From Pelagomonas calceolata (taxonomy: Eukaryota > Sar > Pelagophyceae > Pelagomonadales > Pelagomonadaceae): a stretch of 64,000 nt of DNA. The position numbers and the translations under genes are program-made. Location: the NCBI GenBank assembly GCA_918797485.1, contig CAKKNE010000002.1, positions 3,004,501-3,068,500 of the forward strand, given 5' to 3'. Shown in pieces: positions 20,817 through 30,344 of this stretch (within the stretch, counting starts at the first letter, position 1; every line of letters begins with the position of its first letter). The notes under the pieces were generated by a model. It had not been told where the DNA came from. It was given only the letters and a program-made list of their open reading frames with translations, and ran no database searches.

Positions 20817-23435
20817 ATGGTGGCCTCGCCCGACCGCACAACGCTAAACGCAGGCATGACCACGGGCACCATGTCCCTCGCCTACCCCGAACGCATCCCC
20901 AAGGCCCGGCTGGAAGCCACCTTACTCAATCGCGAGCTCGACGACACCCTATTCGACGCGCGCACGCGGCAAACGAAGTCGACCGACAGCTGGCTCACCG
21001 CGGCTCAAGACCGCACGGTCGACGAGCTGCTGCGCCCGGAACCGCGGCCCGAGGTGAGTCAAGTGCCACTGGAACTTCCGGCTATAGATCAACTGCCCCC
21101 GGGCGGCCACGGCGCCTGCTACACGATCACGCTCGATTCTGGTGAGAAGGCGATGGACGAGTGTCTTGGTGGGTTGTTGAGTCAGACGCGGGCCAAGGCG
21201 TCGCGGCTGCGGCAAGCGTTACGAAGGGCGCTGGCCCGCGAGGACTCTCTGACCATAGAGAACGAGAAGCTGCGCGACGCGAATATGCGAGCCACGCTAT
21301 CCACTGAAAAGGGCGAGCCCGCGCTGATTGCGAGACGCAAGCTCAAGGCCGCGCGCGACGTGCTGAGGGATTTGCCCGAGGCGTCGCACGCGCTGAAGCA
21401 TTTGGCAGGTTTGAGAAAGGACGTCGACGAGCTGGCGAGGGAACGGGACGCTGCGTTAAAAGCCCAGCGGGCGGCGGAGGCGCGCGCTCTTGATAATGAA
21501 AAGCGCGCGACGGACGCGCTCGCCGAGGTCCACCTCGTGGGCGGGCGGTTAGATCGTGCTAAACGAGAGCTCGCGGCGCGGGCGCGCGCGGGCGCCGCCG
21601 GGCCGGCGATCCTGTCCGCGGCCGTGTCCGCGGCGCTCACGGAGGAGGAGGCCGTGCCGGTGCTCCTCGCGGCGCCGGGCGACGCGGGCGACGCGCTGCG
21701 CGCGCTGCGGGACCGGCTGACGTCGATGCGCGGGCCGCGCGCGCCGCGCTGCGTCGGGCGGCCGCTGGCGCCGGCGCCCGCCGAGGGCTTCGGGGACGCG
21801 CCGCCCGAGCACGCCGTGCACCTGGCTGGAGAGGGAGGCGACGCCGCGGCCGACGCGGTCGTCGCGGCGCACGATCTAGTAAGGGCCCTGGGCGCCGCGG
21901 AGGCCATATCCGTCGATTGGGCAGCCAAGGCCCCCGGGGACTCGGGCGACGCTTTTTTAGACGCTGCTGAAAGGTTGGTGCGAGCGGGCGTGCTGAAGGA
22001 TCCCGGCCTTGACGAAGCCCGGGCGTTGCCGGCGGGCCGCGAGAGGTGGCACGCGATCCTGCAAGGCGTGCACCCGGCAGCGGGCGCGCTGGCCGCGGTT
22101 GAGTTTGATGATGCGTCGCCGGCGGCCCAGCGTTTACATAGGGCATGTTTGCTGGGCTGTCTGCTCCTCGCCGCGACGCCCGACGCCTGCCGCGCGCTCG
22201 AGGATCGGGCGGCGAGCAAGCGCGCGCCGCCGCCGGCTATTGCAAAGCAGCCGGTCACGACCGTGGGCGGCTACATTAGTGAACTCCACGTCGACCTCGA
22301 AGAGATGGAGCCGCTCGACGACGTGACGGCTGACATCGCGGCAATTGTTGACGCGGCCGTCGCCGGAACGATCAAAGGGCGCTCGCTCGCGCACGTGGCG
22401 CGGAAATTCTTATGTAGACGCCACGCCTCGCGGGCCAAGGCCGATGAAGAGCTTTGTAGCTTGGCGCTGGGCGTCGACGCTTTAGCAAGCGAGAGCGCTT
22501 TGCCTCGTCTGTTCGCGCGCCTTGCCGGCGTGCCTCGCGGATTATTGGAGAAGCGCCACGCGTTCGATGATAGAGCCGTCAAGAACGCGCTCGTGGCGTC
22601 GGCGGCCCACGATCCCTTGGCCGCGGACGGGGCGTATGCCTTTTTACTCGAGGCGGTCGGCACGATCGTGCCGCCGGGCAAAACTAAAGCGTGGCTCGGC
22701 GCCGCCGAGCCGCGCCTCGTCGAGCTGGCGGCCGTGCTGGCCGCGGCGCCGGCGCTCTACGAGCGCGAGGTTATTGCTCGCTCAAAACTTTATCCGTCCG
22801 CCGAGAACGCTGCAACCCCCGAGCTGCCCTTCTTCCTCCAATTAAGCAGCGTGTTACAAGAGCGAGCGTCAACGGTCGAGGCGGACCCCGTGTCCGCGGC
22901 GCTGCGCGTCTCGGTCGTGGACGCCCTCGAGGCGCTCGTGGCCCAGTGGCCCGTGTGCGTCGCATGGGTCGCGCACCAGACGCGGCGGCGGGCCGCGCGG
23001 GATCTGCAGCGCGTGCACCGCGGCGGGATGGGTCGGACGCGCGTCGCCGACCTCAAGCGGCAGCGCGCCCACGACGACTTCGAGCGAAGGGTCCGGACGG
23101 AGTTCCGCAAGCTCGACACGAAGAAGGACGGCCTCTTTTCACCGGATATTTTCGCCCACATGGTCAAGGCGACGACGGGCGGCGACGCCGACGCCGCGCT
23201 GGACGCCTACGACCGGGCCGTGGACGCGTCGCGGCGCGCGAGGGCCGCAGACGCGCAGCGGCGGCGCGACGACGGCGGGGACGTCGAGAGTGACGACGAG
23301 GACGAGGACGCTCTGGTGGTGGGCGAGGTCGTCGCCGTGCTCGCGCAGACGGACTCCGGGGCGAGCGTGCCTCAAGCTTACGCGCAGTTGCCCATTGTGA
23401 CGGAGCGGCAGCACCGGATCTGGGGGAGTGGCTAA
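20817..23435 (+). CDS. Large alpha-helical coiled-coil protein with EF-hand-like segment
   Basis: This is an 872-residue protein of unrecognised family. Residues 110-260 form a Lys/Glu/Arg coiled coil (SRLRQALRRALAREDSL; KDVDELARERDAALKAQ). The middle 450 residues are Ala/Leu-rich helices resembling an ARM/HEAT-like or vesicle-tethering solenoid, but no repeat could be aligned by eye. Near 760 an EF-hand-like helix-loop-helix (FRKLDTKKDGLFSPDIF) is followed by an acidic, Asp-rich linker. It ends RQHRIWGSG. Its stop lies 6 bases from that of the convergent methyltransferase gene. A cytoskeletal role is possible but only inferred. Confidence 0.8.
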   Translation: MVASPDRTTLNAGMTTGTMSLAYPERIPKARLEATLLNRELDDTLFDARTRQTKSTDSWLTAAQDRTVDELLRPEPRPEVSQVPLELPAIDQLPPGGHGACYTITLDSGEKAMDECLGGLLSQTRAKASRLRQALRRALAREDSLTIENEKLRDANMRATLSTEKGEPALIARRKLKAARDVLRDLPEASHALKHLAGLRKDVDELARERDAALKAQRAAEARALDNEKRATDALAEVHLVGGRLDRAKRELAARARAGAAGPAILSAAVSAALTEEEAVPVLLAAPGDAGDALRALRDRLTSMRGPRAPRCVGRPLAPAPAEGFGDAPPEHAVHLAGEGGDAAADAVVAAHDLVRALGAAEAISVDWAAKAPGDSGDAFLDAAERLVRAGVLKDPGLDEARALPAGRERWHAILQGVHPAAGALAAVEFDDASPAAQRLHRACLLGCLLLAATPDACRALEDRAASKRAPPPAIAKQPVTTVGGYISELHVDLEEMEPLDDVTADIAAIVDAAVAGTIKGRSLAHVARKFLCRRHASRAKADEELCSLALGVDALASESALPRLFARLAGVPRGLLEKRHAFDDRAVKNALVASAAHDPLAADGAYAFLLEAVGTIVPPGKTKAWLGAAEPRLVELAAVLAAAPALYEREVIARSKLYPSAENAATPELPFFLQLSSVLQERASTVEADPVSAALRVSVVDALEALVAQWPVCVAWVAHQTRRRAARDLQRVHRGGMGRTRVADLKRQRAHDDFERRVRTEFRKLDTKKDGLFSPDIFAHMVKATTGGDADAALDAYDRAVDASRRARAADAQRRRDDGGDVESDDEDEDALVVGEVVAVLAQTDSGASVPQAYAQLPIVTERQHRIWGSG

Positions 23436-23441
23436 GTTGCT

Positions 23442-24374
23442 TTACCCAACGCCTCCCCGCACCACCTCGAAGACCCGTATGTGGTCCGGCCGGAAGTCGG
23501 GCGCGAGGTCGCCCCGCGGGACTTCGGAGCACGCGAGGCCGCGGCGTGCCAGCGCCTCGAACAGGGCGTCGTCGACGGCGGTACTCCGCGTCTGGTGCGC
23601 CAGGAGGAGCCGCCCGCCGTCCGCGAGCAGCGCCGCGGCGCACGCCACGAACGGCTCGACGAGATCCGCCAACCAAACGACGTCCGCGGCGAGCACGACG
23701 TCCGCGGCGAGGCCCCCGACGCCGCCGCGCCAGTCCAGGGCGGCGACCGTCACGTTGGGCACTGCAACGCTGTCGACGCGGCGCCGTACGACGGGCATCG
23801 CTTCGTCGACGTCCGTGAGCACTACAGATGCGCCGAGAAGCGCGGCCGCGAGGCCCGGCAGCGCCGCGGCGCCGCAGCCCAGCTCGACGACGCTTTTACC
23901 ACGGAACAGCTCCGGCCGCGTCGCCGCGTAAGCCGCAAGGACGACGCCGCCGTCCCACGGCGTCGCCGCCGTCGCCGCCGCGTGGTTGCCGTCGACGACG
24001 GCGTCGCGCGCGGGGAGGGGCAGGGAGGCGCCTTTGACGTCGAGCGCGGCGAGCGTCGCGAAGGCGCGGCCCGGCAGCGCCTTCGGGTCTCGTCGTCGCG
24101 AGACGGCCGCCGTCGCGACGTCGGCGCGGCGCCACCGCACGTCGACCAATGAGTCGTCCTCGACGCGCAACGCGCGCCGCGCGGCATCGGCGACGGCCGC
24201 GTCGCGGTCCGCGCTGGAGGCGTCCGCCGGGGGCGTCGCGGTGCAGCGTATTCGCGTCGTCGTAGCTTCGTCTACGTCGTGCTCGACGAGGACAGTGACT
24301 CGTCTCGCCTCGCGTGGTGGTGCGGCAGCAGCCATGGATGCCATCACAGCGCCGCAGGCGATGGTTAAGCGCAT
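23442..24374 (-). CDS. METTL21-type protein lysine methyltransferase
   Basis: This 310-residue protein is a class I SAM-dependent methyltransferase of family 16. Motif I is VVELGCGAAALPGLAAAL (about residues 160-177), followed by VVLTDVDEAMPVVRRRVD for ribose binding. The post-core strand LAADVVLAADVVW carries the D-V-V-W variant of the D/E-x-x-(Y/F/W) substrate motif typical of METTL21/METTL18 enzymes. The preceding GVVLAAYAATRPELFRGKSV fits the family's W-x-(A/S)-x-x-L-A entry helix. The N-terminal 140 residues are Ala/Arg-rich and poorly conserved. ATG 24374 is used; ATG 24344 (MASMAAAAPP) is an alternative. The substrate is unknown. Confidence 0.82.
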   Translation of the reverse strand: MRLTIACGAVMASMAAAAPPREARRVTVLVEHDVDEATTTRIRCTATPPADASSADRDAAVADAARRALRVEDDSLVDVRWRRADVATAAVSRRRDPKALPGRAFATLAALDVKGASLPLPARDAVVDGNHAAATAATPWDGGVVLAAYAATRPELFRGKSVVELGCGAAALPGLAAALLGASVVLTDVDEAMPVVRRRVDSVAVPNVTVAALDWRGGVGGLAADVVLAADVVWLADLVEPFVACAAALLADGGRLLLAHQTRSTAVDDALFEALARRGLACSEVPRGDLAPDFRPDHIRVFEVVRGGVG

Positions 24375-24518
24375 TTATGCGGCATGCTCTCCAGAGCGGT
24401 TTTGGCTCTCACACCATACAGATGGAATAGAGCGGCGTAAACGTGCTGTCACGTCTTGATGACGACCGCTGACGTTCGTATTCAAGGCTGCGGCTTGCGT
24501 AACGCGCCTCGGACGCTT

Positions 24519-24540
24519 GCTAGCGTCGTACAGGCACTAG
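24519..24540. repeat. Diverged copy of the GCTAGC/CACTAG intergenic motif
   Basis: GCTAGCG at the left and GTACAGGCACTAG at the right reproduce the spacing of the recurring motif with several changes. It lies directly left of the G-run element. Confidence 0.45.
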
Positions 24541-24549
24541 CCCGATCCA

Positions 24550-26190
24550 GACCTGGCCAGGGTTGGGTTTTTTGGCCTTGGGGGGGGGCCGTGGGGTAGT
24601 TTTAGGGGGGGGTGGGGGGGGTTCACCCATCATTACTCGCCGGCTCGAGGGTGGGGGGTGGGGGGGGTCGACGGCGCCGGAGGTGACTACCGTCGCGCGC
24701 GCCGGGCGCGGATTCCGCGAGGAACTCCTAGACGCGACATGAAGTTGTTTGAGCATCGTTCCGTTGGCTGATGGGCCAGAGAGATCAATGGGACACTTAC
24801 TGGGGGGCGAAAAAAATAATTTTTTAAATTCGCGATATTGACGGTCCTACCATGACGGACGCGCCGGTGGAATCCTGTCGGTTCGTGGCGCGGAGGTGTC
24901 CCTGGGGTCGCCTAGGGTCGGTACTAGACACGCGCAAGCGCCTACACCGCATGCGCCGGCGCTTCAAGCATTTTTGGCCGATTTCTCTCAGCAGACCACT
25001 CGGTTTAGCCATCTTTTAGCCATGGTTTGCTTCCAGAGCCCTCCGAGACCACTAGGCTGCTGCATCAATGGCGTATGCGGTACATGCGCTTACCCACTAC
25101 CAGACCTACCCCGAGAGACCTCCAGGAGCCGATCTGCCCCCGAAAAAAGTGTGCAATTTGGACCCGATGGCACCTCGTTCCCGGCAAAAACGCCAATTAC
25201 CTGAGGGCCCCCAGTAGTCGCCGTAGCGGTCTCGTTGGACCCCATACTACCCCAACGATAGTCAATTACGAGTATATGCCATCTACATTATACGAAGGGT
25301 ACTTTTTGCTGCCCACACTCGGGACGTGAACATCTTTATCTGGAGCTCGCTTAAGTCGGTCGATCATGAAACAAATGATCGCGTCATGGTCTATGGTAAT
25401 GGTACACGGGCTGATGGTGCTAGGTCCAGTCAGATGCACGTATTTGGCGAGATACCGTGGTCCCGAGACGGCCGAGCCGCCAAGAGTGTACGGAACCGTT
25501 AATCAAATGTAGTACACGTTTAGGCCGGTTATCTGGCCCGTCCCATAACCGAAGCGCCTGAAACGCGAATTTATTTTATAACTCACCGGTCTGGGGCCTT
25601 TCTGTGGCTCCGTCAACGCACCGTCGTCCGCGGAGAACTGGCAAGTCGGTCGATTGTGAATAGAACAACGGCGTTATGGTCCATCTGGGTGGTGGCGTCG
25701 CTGATACTCGCGGGTTCAGGTTCTGAGCGCGGTTTCAACATAAACGCGGGGCGCGAATTCGTCGTTTCGCGCGGCTCCAACGGGTCATCCAAAATACCTC
25801 AGTAGTCGCTGATTCGGGCTAGATGGAGTCTACCACTACCAAACGGAAGGAAACGAACATAAACGCGAGAGTTGTCTAGTAGAATTCTTTTCCCGCCCTC
25901 CGAGCGCGGGCCGTCGGCTCCGGTTCCGTCGAATGTGTATGAAAACTGGGCTGGAGTTGATATGATGTACCATTTGGATAGTTGATGGCGGCGTCAAACG
26001 CTGGTGTATTTTGGCGAGCCGCAAGACCTGGTGAGCTAGCGTATGGACATACTAGGATCCGTATTTTGAGAGGGTGTTGGGGGGGGTCGTCTCATTTCTC
26101 CGACCGGTCCCAGGGAGGGGGGTAGGGGGGGTGGCACGAGGTCTCTAAAAGGGGGGGACGGCCCCCCTGGCTGGCAAAAAAACCCAACCC
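24550..26190. mobile_element. Gene-free ~1.65-kb element bounded by G-run repeats and imperfect inverted ends
   Basis: The left end (24553-24580) reads CCAGGGTTGGGTTTTTTGG followed by a run of nine G. The right end, read in reverse from 26190, gives GCTGGGTTGGGTTTTTTTG followed by GGGGGGCCGT. A second, direct similarity of about 60 bases joins 24605-24668 and 26070-26132, each with G7-8 runs around an ACTCGCCGGCTC / TCTCCGACCGGTCC centre. Inside, AAGTCGGTCGAT at 25353 and 25643 starts two diverged copies of a unit of about 80 bases; CAGTAGTCGC at 25210 and 25801 and AACATAAACGCG at 25738 and 25857 also repeat. Base composition is visibly less GC-rich than around it. No conserved protein is encoded. 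It looks like a decayed or non-autonomous element; no target duplication was found. Confidence 0.5.
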
Positions 26191-26295
26191 AGCGCAGACT
26201 TTTAACGAGCTGCCAGCCCATTGATACATTCTATAGCCCGAGAAAAATCAAACCAAAAGAAGTCTCGTTGCATGCGAAACTTGGCACAAGCTAAG

Positions 26296-27372
26296 ATGGC
26301 TGCAAAACCGACCACCATGGACCGCTGGGTCCTGACGCAGAGACCGCAAGGCAAGTTCGACGCGTCGCGGGACGTCGCGAAGCGGACGGAGCCCATCCCG
26401 GAACTCAAAAAAGACGACGTTCTCGTCGAAGTAGAAATGCTGTCGGTCGACGCGTTCGTGCGGACGATGCTCGACGAGCAGGCGTACCACGGCCGCGTCG
26501 AGATTGGCGGCGCGTTGCCAGCGCTGGGCTACGGAACCGTCGTCGGAGCGGGCGCCGACGCTCAATCACACATCGGCAAGCGCGTCCTCGGCATGGTCAC
26601 CGCGTCGTCGCACGCCGTGGGACCGATGAGCATGAGCGAAGGCGGGTTCACGCAAGTGTTGAGCATCCCGGGCGTGCCCCAGCGCCTGAGCCTGAGTCTG
26701 CTCTCGTTCGCGACGGGGCTGGCCGCCTACGTCGGTTGCTTCAAGGTCCTCAAGCCTCCTCGCGCTGGTGAGACGGCGGTGGTCTCGGCGGCGGCCGGCG
26801 GCGTCGGTTCGATCGCCGTTCAGCTCCTGAAGACGACGGGCTGCCGCGTCGTCGGCGTCGCCGGCGGCCCCGTCAAGTGCGAGTTTCTCAAAAAGCTGGG
26901 CTGCGATGCGGCCGTCGACTACAAGGCGGGCTCGTTCCTCGGGGACCTCGACGTCGCCTGCCCCGACGGCGTCAATTTCTTCTTCGATAATGCGGGCGGT
27001 AGCACCCTGGACGCGGTACTCGATAGTTTGGCGCTCCACAGCCGCGTGGTCATCTGCGGCGCGGCGTCCCAGTACTCCGGGAACCTGAACGCGGGTCGCG
27101 ACGCGAAGGGCCGCGGCGGCGACGTCCAGGGCCCGAAGACGTATTTAAAATTAGCGGAGCGCTCGTCGACGATGGCAGGCTTCAACGTGATGCACTACAT
27201 GACATCTCTGCCCGGCGCCATCGCCAATTTGTGCTGGATGCACTGGCGGGGAAAAGTAGTCGTCCACGAGCAGGTCGAGGCCGGTCTGGACAGCTTTCCG
27301 GCAGCGCTCGAGAAGATGTTCTCCGGCGGGCACTGCGGCAAGATGCTCGTCGACCTGTCTAAGAAGTCCTAA
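26296..27372 (+). CDS. Medium-chain dehydrogenase/reductase, prostaglandin/alkenal reductase-like
   Basis: The protein has 358 residues from ATG 26296 (AAGATGG context, MAAKPTTMDRWVL). An in-frame ATG at 26272 would add eight residues. The fold is MDR: GroES-like N-domain (residues 1-140) with GYGTVVGAG, then a Rossmann domain with VSAAAGGVGSIAVQLLKTTG (about 160-180) and DYKAGSFLGDL, and FFFDNAGGSTLDAVLDSLALHSRVVICGAAS typical of the LTD/prostaglandin reductase branch. Zinc-ligand motifs of alcohol dehydrogenases are absent. Expected activity is NADPH-dependent reduction of alpha,beta-unsaturated aldehydes and ketones in the cytosol. The C-terminal EKMFSGGHCGKMLVDLS matches the family end. 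Confidence 0.88.
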   Translation: MAAKPTTMDRWVLTQRPQGKFDASRDVAKRTEPIPELKKDDVLVEVEMLSVDAFVRTMLDEQAYHGRVEIGGALPALGYGTVVGAGADAQSHIGKRVLGMVTASSHAVGPMSMSEGGFTQVLSIPGVPQRLSLSLLSFATGLAAYVGCFKVLKPPRAGETAVVSAAAGGVGSIAVQLLKTTGCRVVGVAGGPVKCEFLKKLGCDAAVDYKAGSFLGDLDVACPDGVNFFFDNAGGSTLDAVLDSLALHSRVVICGAASQYSGNLNAGRDAKGRGGDVQGPKTYLKLAERSSTMAGFNVMHYMTSLPGAIANLCWMHWRGKVVVHEQVEAGLDSFPAALEKMFSGGHCGKMLVDLSKKS

Positions 27373-27394
27373 TTGTATGCACACACACATTGCC

Positions 27395-28640
27395 TTACGC
27401 AGCCGATGACCGCGCGATGAGCACGATCGCCGCGCCGTACAGACACAACATTGCCCCAATGTAAGCGAGGGCCCGCGGCGACGCGTGCTCGGCCTCGCCC
27501 CAGTAAAACAGCCCCCATAATGCCGCGACCGTCGGCGAACAACGAGCGACGGACACGGCAACCGTCACGCCGATATCTTCGCCCGCGATGAACACCAGCA
27601 CGGCCCCGCAGAACCAGGCCGCGCCCGCGACGAACCCGTAGCCCCAGGCGGCGCTGCAGATACCGACGCTCGGCGGCTGTTTCGAGCCCGACCGTCGGAG
27701 GTAGGCGGCTCGGACGGGCAGGAGGACGAGGCAGAATAGCAAATGCGACAGGCCCAGGACGACCATGAAGGCCGGGACCTGAGTGGAAATCAAATTCACG
27801 GCGCCCCGCGACGTTGTCCTGTAATTGCGTCAACCTAATTCACTGGTTGATTTCCACACAGGCCGGGACCGTCGCTCCCGCGTCCACGGCCAGCGCCTCG
27901 CCCGCGGGCCAGAAGCTCAGCAGCACGCCCGCCGCCACAGCGCGGCGGACGCCTCTCCGTGCGCCCTGCGGCTTGTCGTCCCACTGATTCTTCGTCTTCG
28001 TCGGCGAGAGCGCGTCGACCAGGCGCTCGATCGGGACGCACGCGTCGTCGCTATGGTCGCTGTCGAAGACGTAGTCGAGCTCGTCATCATCTCCTTCCGG
28101 GAGGAACTCGACCTTGCCCAGCGACCGGCCGCGCTTCAACGCTGAGGCTCCGAGCAGGCCGTCCTCCTCCGGCGGCGCCCCCCGGGGCTCGTTGTCCGCG
28201 AGCCGGAGCTGCGCCAGGGCGTCGAGGGCCACGGCTCCGAGCACGCACAGCAGCGCCCCGAGCAGCGGCCCCACGTTTAGGGCGTCCCGGTCCAGCAGGT
28301 AGAGCAGGAACGTCCCCAAGGTCATTTCGATACCCATCACCACAGGATAGCTCAACGTCACGCCGACCATCTCGATGGAGGACAGGAAGCACATGCTGCC
28401 CCCGCACCCGCACAAGCCGCCAAAGATGCCGTAGAACGCCGCGCCGCGGTGCCCGCCGATCGCTCGTACCTCCGGTGCCGCCGCGACGGCGAGCACCATT
28501 GCGCTCGCGCCGACGCCGACGCTATAAGCTTTAAAGAATAAGGACCACTGCACGGCGCTGGCCTTGGCTAGGGTCCCGATGCTGCCCCACAGGCAGAGTG
28601 CCGTGAGGCAGAGGAGCCAGCCTGCTATTGATGAGTTCAT
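27395..28640 (-). CDS. Drug/metabolite-type (ureide-permease/EamA-like) transporter, two exons
   Basis: Exon 1 is 28640-27870 and exon 2 is 27778-27395, about 384 residues. About ten membrane helices are seen: the N-half has AGWLLCLTALCLWGSIGTLAKA, VGASAMVLAVAAAPE, AAFYGIFGGLCGCGGSMCFLSS, LSYPVVMGIEMTLGTFLLYLL and LLGALLCVLGAVALDAL. A long acidic cytosolic loop holding DDDELDYVFDSD follows, then the second half. A long central loop between two five-helix halves is a feature of ureide permease/UPS-like members of the DMT superfamily. Substrate is unknown. The intron is an 80-base insert with inverted ends and target duplication (separate entry). The 3' end is 22 bases from the reductase gene's stop. 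Confidence 0.8.
27769..27870 (-). mobile_element. Introner element with inverted ends and 11-bp target duplication, acting as intron
   Basis: GGTCCCGGCCT (coding strand) occurs at 27870-27860 and again at 27779-27769. Between them is an 80-base insert whose ends are inverted copies: GTGTGGAAATCAACC at the 5' end and TTGATTTCCACTCA at the 3' end (11 bases, GTGGAAATCAA, exact). A donor GT lies in the first duplication (27869) and the acceptor AG is made from the insert's last A plus the first G of the second duplication (27780-27779). Removing these 91 bases leaves GCG ACG GTC CCG GCC TTC, exactly the uninterrupted frame. This is the architecture described for introner transposons in Aureococcus and Micromonas. 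Confidence 0.88.
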
Positions 28641-29000
28641 CACGAGTTACGAACAGCTTGTGGGCTGCCCATGGCATGGCATCTCTTGCCTCGGGTATTC
28701 GCAGAGCATTCCAGCCACCGCCGGAAAAGCGGTGTTCAAAGGTCGCCGGCGACGCATCCAAGCCGCCTCCGGACGGTTCCGTGCGCGTTTGGAAGGCTGC
28801 GTTTTGGGCCGGCTGAAAAAGTCTGCTTTTTACCCAGTCCAAAAAACAGGCTGCGTTTGAGCCTATAATACACCCCAGGACGCGCAGGACGCTGCGCAAT
28901 GGCGTCTCGGATACGGCGCTGTATACGCTGAAACGCGAGGGCGACTAAAACGGGTTAGCAGAGCCGATAGACAACACCAGAAGGCCTGGTTCTCTCCGCC
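28641..29000. other. Divergent intergenic region
   Basis: This 360-base gap between the transporter (minus) and the Mpv17-like gene (plus) presumably holds both promoters. No other feature is recognised. Confidence 0.5.
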
Positions 29001-29735
29001 ATGTTAGCCGCGACGAGGATACCCCGCGCCCTCGCCGCGCTGGCCGAGGGCCCCACAGCTTTGTATACGCGCGGCGACGCCGTCGCGACGGCCCATCCCG
29101 TGCTCTTTGGCATGGTTTGCGCGGGCTTGAAAACGGTGGCCGCCGACCTGACCGTCCAGACCGTGGTAGAAAAAAAACAACTGCATGAAGTAGACAAACG
29201 AAGAACTATTACTTTTGGGCTCTTCGGCGTGGGTTACTTGGGAGGTATACAGTACGCGGTTTTTAACAAAGTCCTGCCGGCCATGTGGCCGCGCGCGTCG
29301 AACTTCGCCATGCGGAGCTCCCACGACAAAATAAACAACACGAAGGCTCTACGGAGCCTAGTTGGTTTAGTTGCTACCGAACAACTCATTCATACACCGT
29401 TTGTTTTTTTACCGTGCTTCTACATGACCAAGGAGGTCGTCGAGGGCGACGGTAATGTTGATGTTGCTTTGACGAAGTGGCGCAGAAATATAATCCCGGA
29501 CATGTGCGCGGACATGGTCATCTGGGTGCCCTCGAACCTTGTTAATTTTGCGTTCGTCCCCCAACACTTCCGCGTGCCGTTCGTCGCGCTGACGTCGTTC
29601 GCCTACACGATGGTGCTGTCGTTCATGCGCGGCGGCCAGAAGCGCGATGTTGTCGTCGAGGAGCCTGTCGTGCTCGAAGAAGCGCCGGTTATTGAGCCGC
29701 TCGCGGCCGTCGCGTGCGTCGCCGCGACGCCGTAG
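29001..29735 (+). CDS. Mpv17/PMP22 family membrane protein
   Basis: This is a 244-residue protein. It has the family pattern of four membrane helices, including AHPVLFGMVCAGLKTVAADLTVQ near the N-terminus (the family has a D-x-x-x-Q here), FGLFGVGYLGGIQYAVFNKVLP, QLIHTPFVFLPCFYM, and the signature WRRNIIPDMCADMVIWVPSNLVNFAFVPQHFRV, equivalent to W-x-x-W-P-x-x-N-F-x-x-V-P-x-x-x-R. The last 30 residues (Val/Glu-rich, VVVEEPVVLEEAPVIEP) are an extra tail. Family members sit in the mitochondrial inner membrane or peroxisome and affect membrane permeability and redox balance. The location cannot be decided from the sequence. Confidence 0.9.
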   Translation: MLAATRIPRALAALAEGPTALYTRGDAVATAHPVLFGMVCAGLKTVAADLTVQTVVEKKQLHEVDKRRTITFGLFGVGYLGGIQYAVFNKVLPAMWPRASNFAMRSSHDKINNTKALRSLVGLVATEQLIHTPFVFLPCFYMTKEVVEGDGNVDVALTKWRRNIIPDMCADMVIWVPSNLVNFAFVPQHFRVPFVALTSFAYTMVLSFMRGGQKRDVVVEEPVVLEEAPVIEPLAAVACVAATP

Positions 29736-30344
29736 AATTTGCAGAAGAAGACCCCCCCGCCCGTGTGCATTGCTGTAGCATGCTGTTGCCGCTCGTTCGT
29801 ACTAAGAAACATGTAGATAGTCGTCTTCTTCGGCGCGGCGATGGCGTGGAGGCTTGACCTCCGTCCGGCGCGACGCGCCGACTCCCCGGGCCCCTGTACA
29901 TAAAAGTATGCGCCTCGAGGTATTGTTACGGTGCTAGGACTAGTGGTATGCGCCTCGACGAAACGCTCAGGCTCAGGCTAGTTACGTCGCAGGGTAAACG
30001 CCGGCTAGTGTCTTACACGCCGCTAGCTCCGGGACAGCGTTCATTACCTCGACGTGTTTCGACCGTGCCGTCGATATTTGTCGCTGGAGAAGCTGCGCAA
30101 ATTGTTGTTCAATCCCAGCGCTCGCTGAGCTCGATACTGCTTTGCTGCGCTGCTCGCTGAGCTCGACACTGCTTGCAAGTGCTGCGCAGCGAGTGCAGCA
30201 CATACATGGCAGTGCGCACGCGCAGCGGCCGCCGCAGCGGCGCAACACCCCTCAACGGAAGTGCAGCGGCGCCATACGAGTGGAAGCTCGACGCCCTCCT
30301 CACCGTCGTCTACCTCGCGGTGCTCTACTACTGGCGCTAGAACG
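29736..30344. other. Repeat-rich intergenic region
   Basis: This 609-base gap has no recognisable gene. It contains a 22-base stretch at 29970-29991 that is identical to 54502-54523, the palindromic motif copy at 30004-30027, and two copies of GCTCGCTGAGCTCGA-(T/C)-ACTG beginning at 30120 and 30152 (32-base spacing). Confidence 0.6.
30004..30027. repeat. Intergenic palindromic motif (copy 3)
   Basis: CTAGTGTCTTACA (reverse of TGTAAGACACTAG) at 30005-30017 is followed by GCTAGC at 30022-30027, so both arms are intact. Confidence 0.75.

Noticed and set aside
24896-25204. Open frame of about 100 residues inside the G-run element
   Set aside because: No similarity or composition supporting coding; the element otherwise lacks genes.
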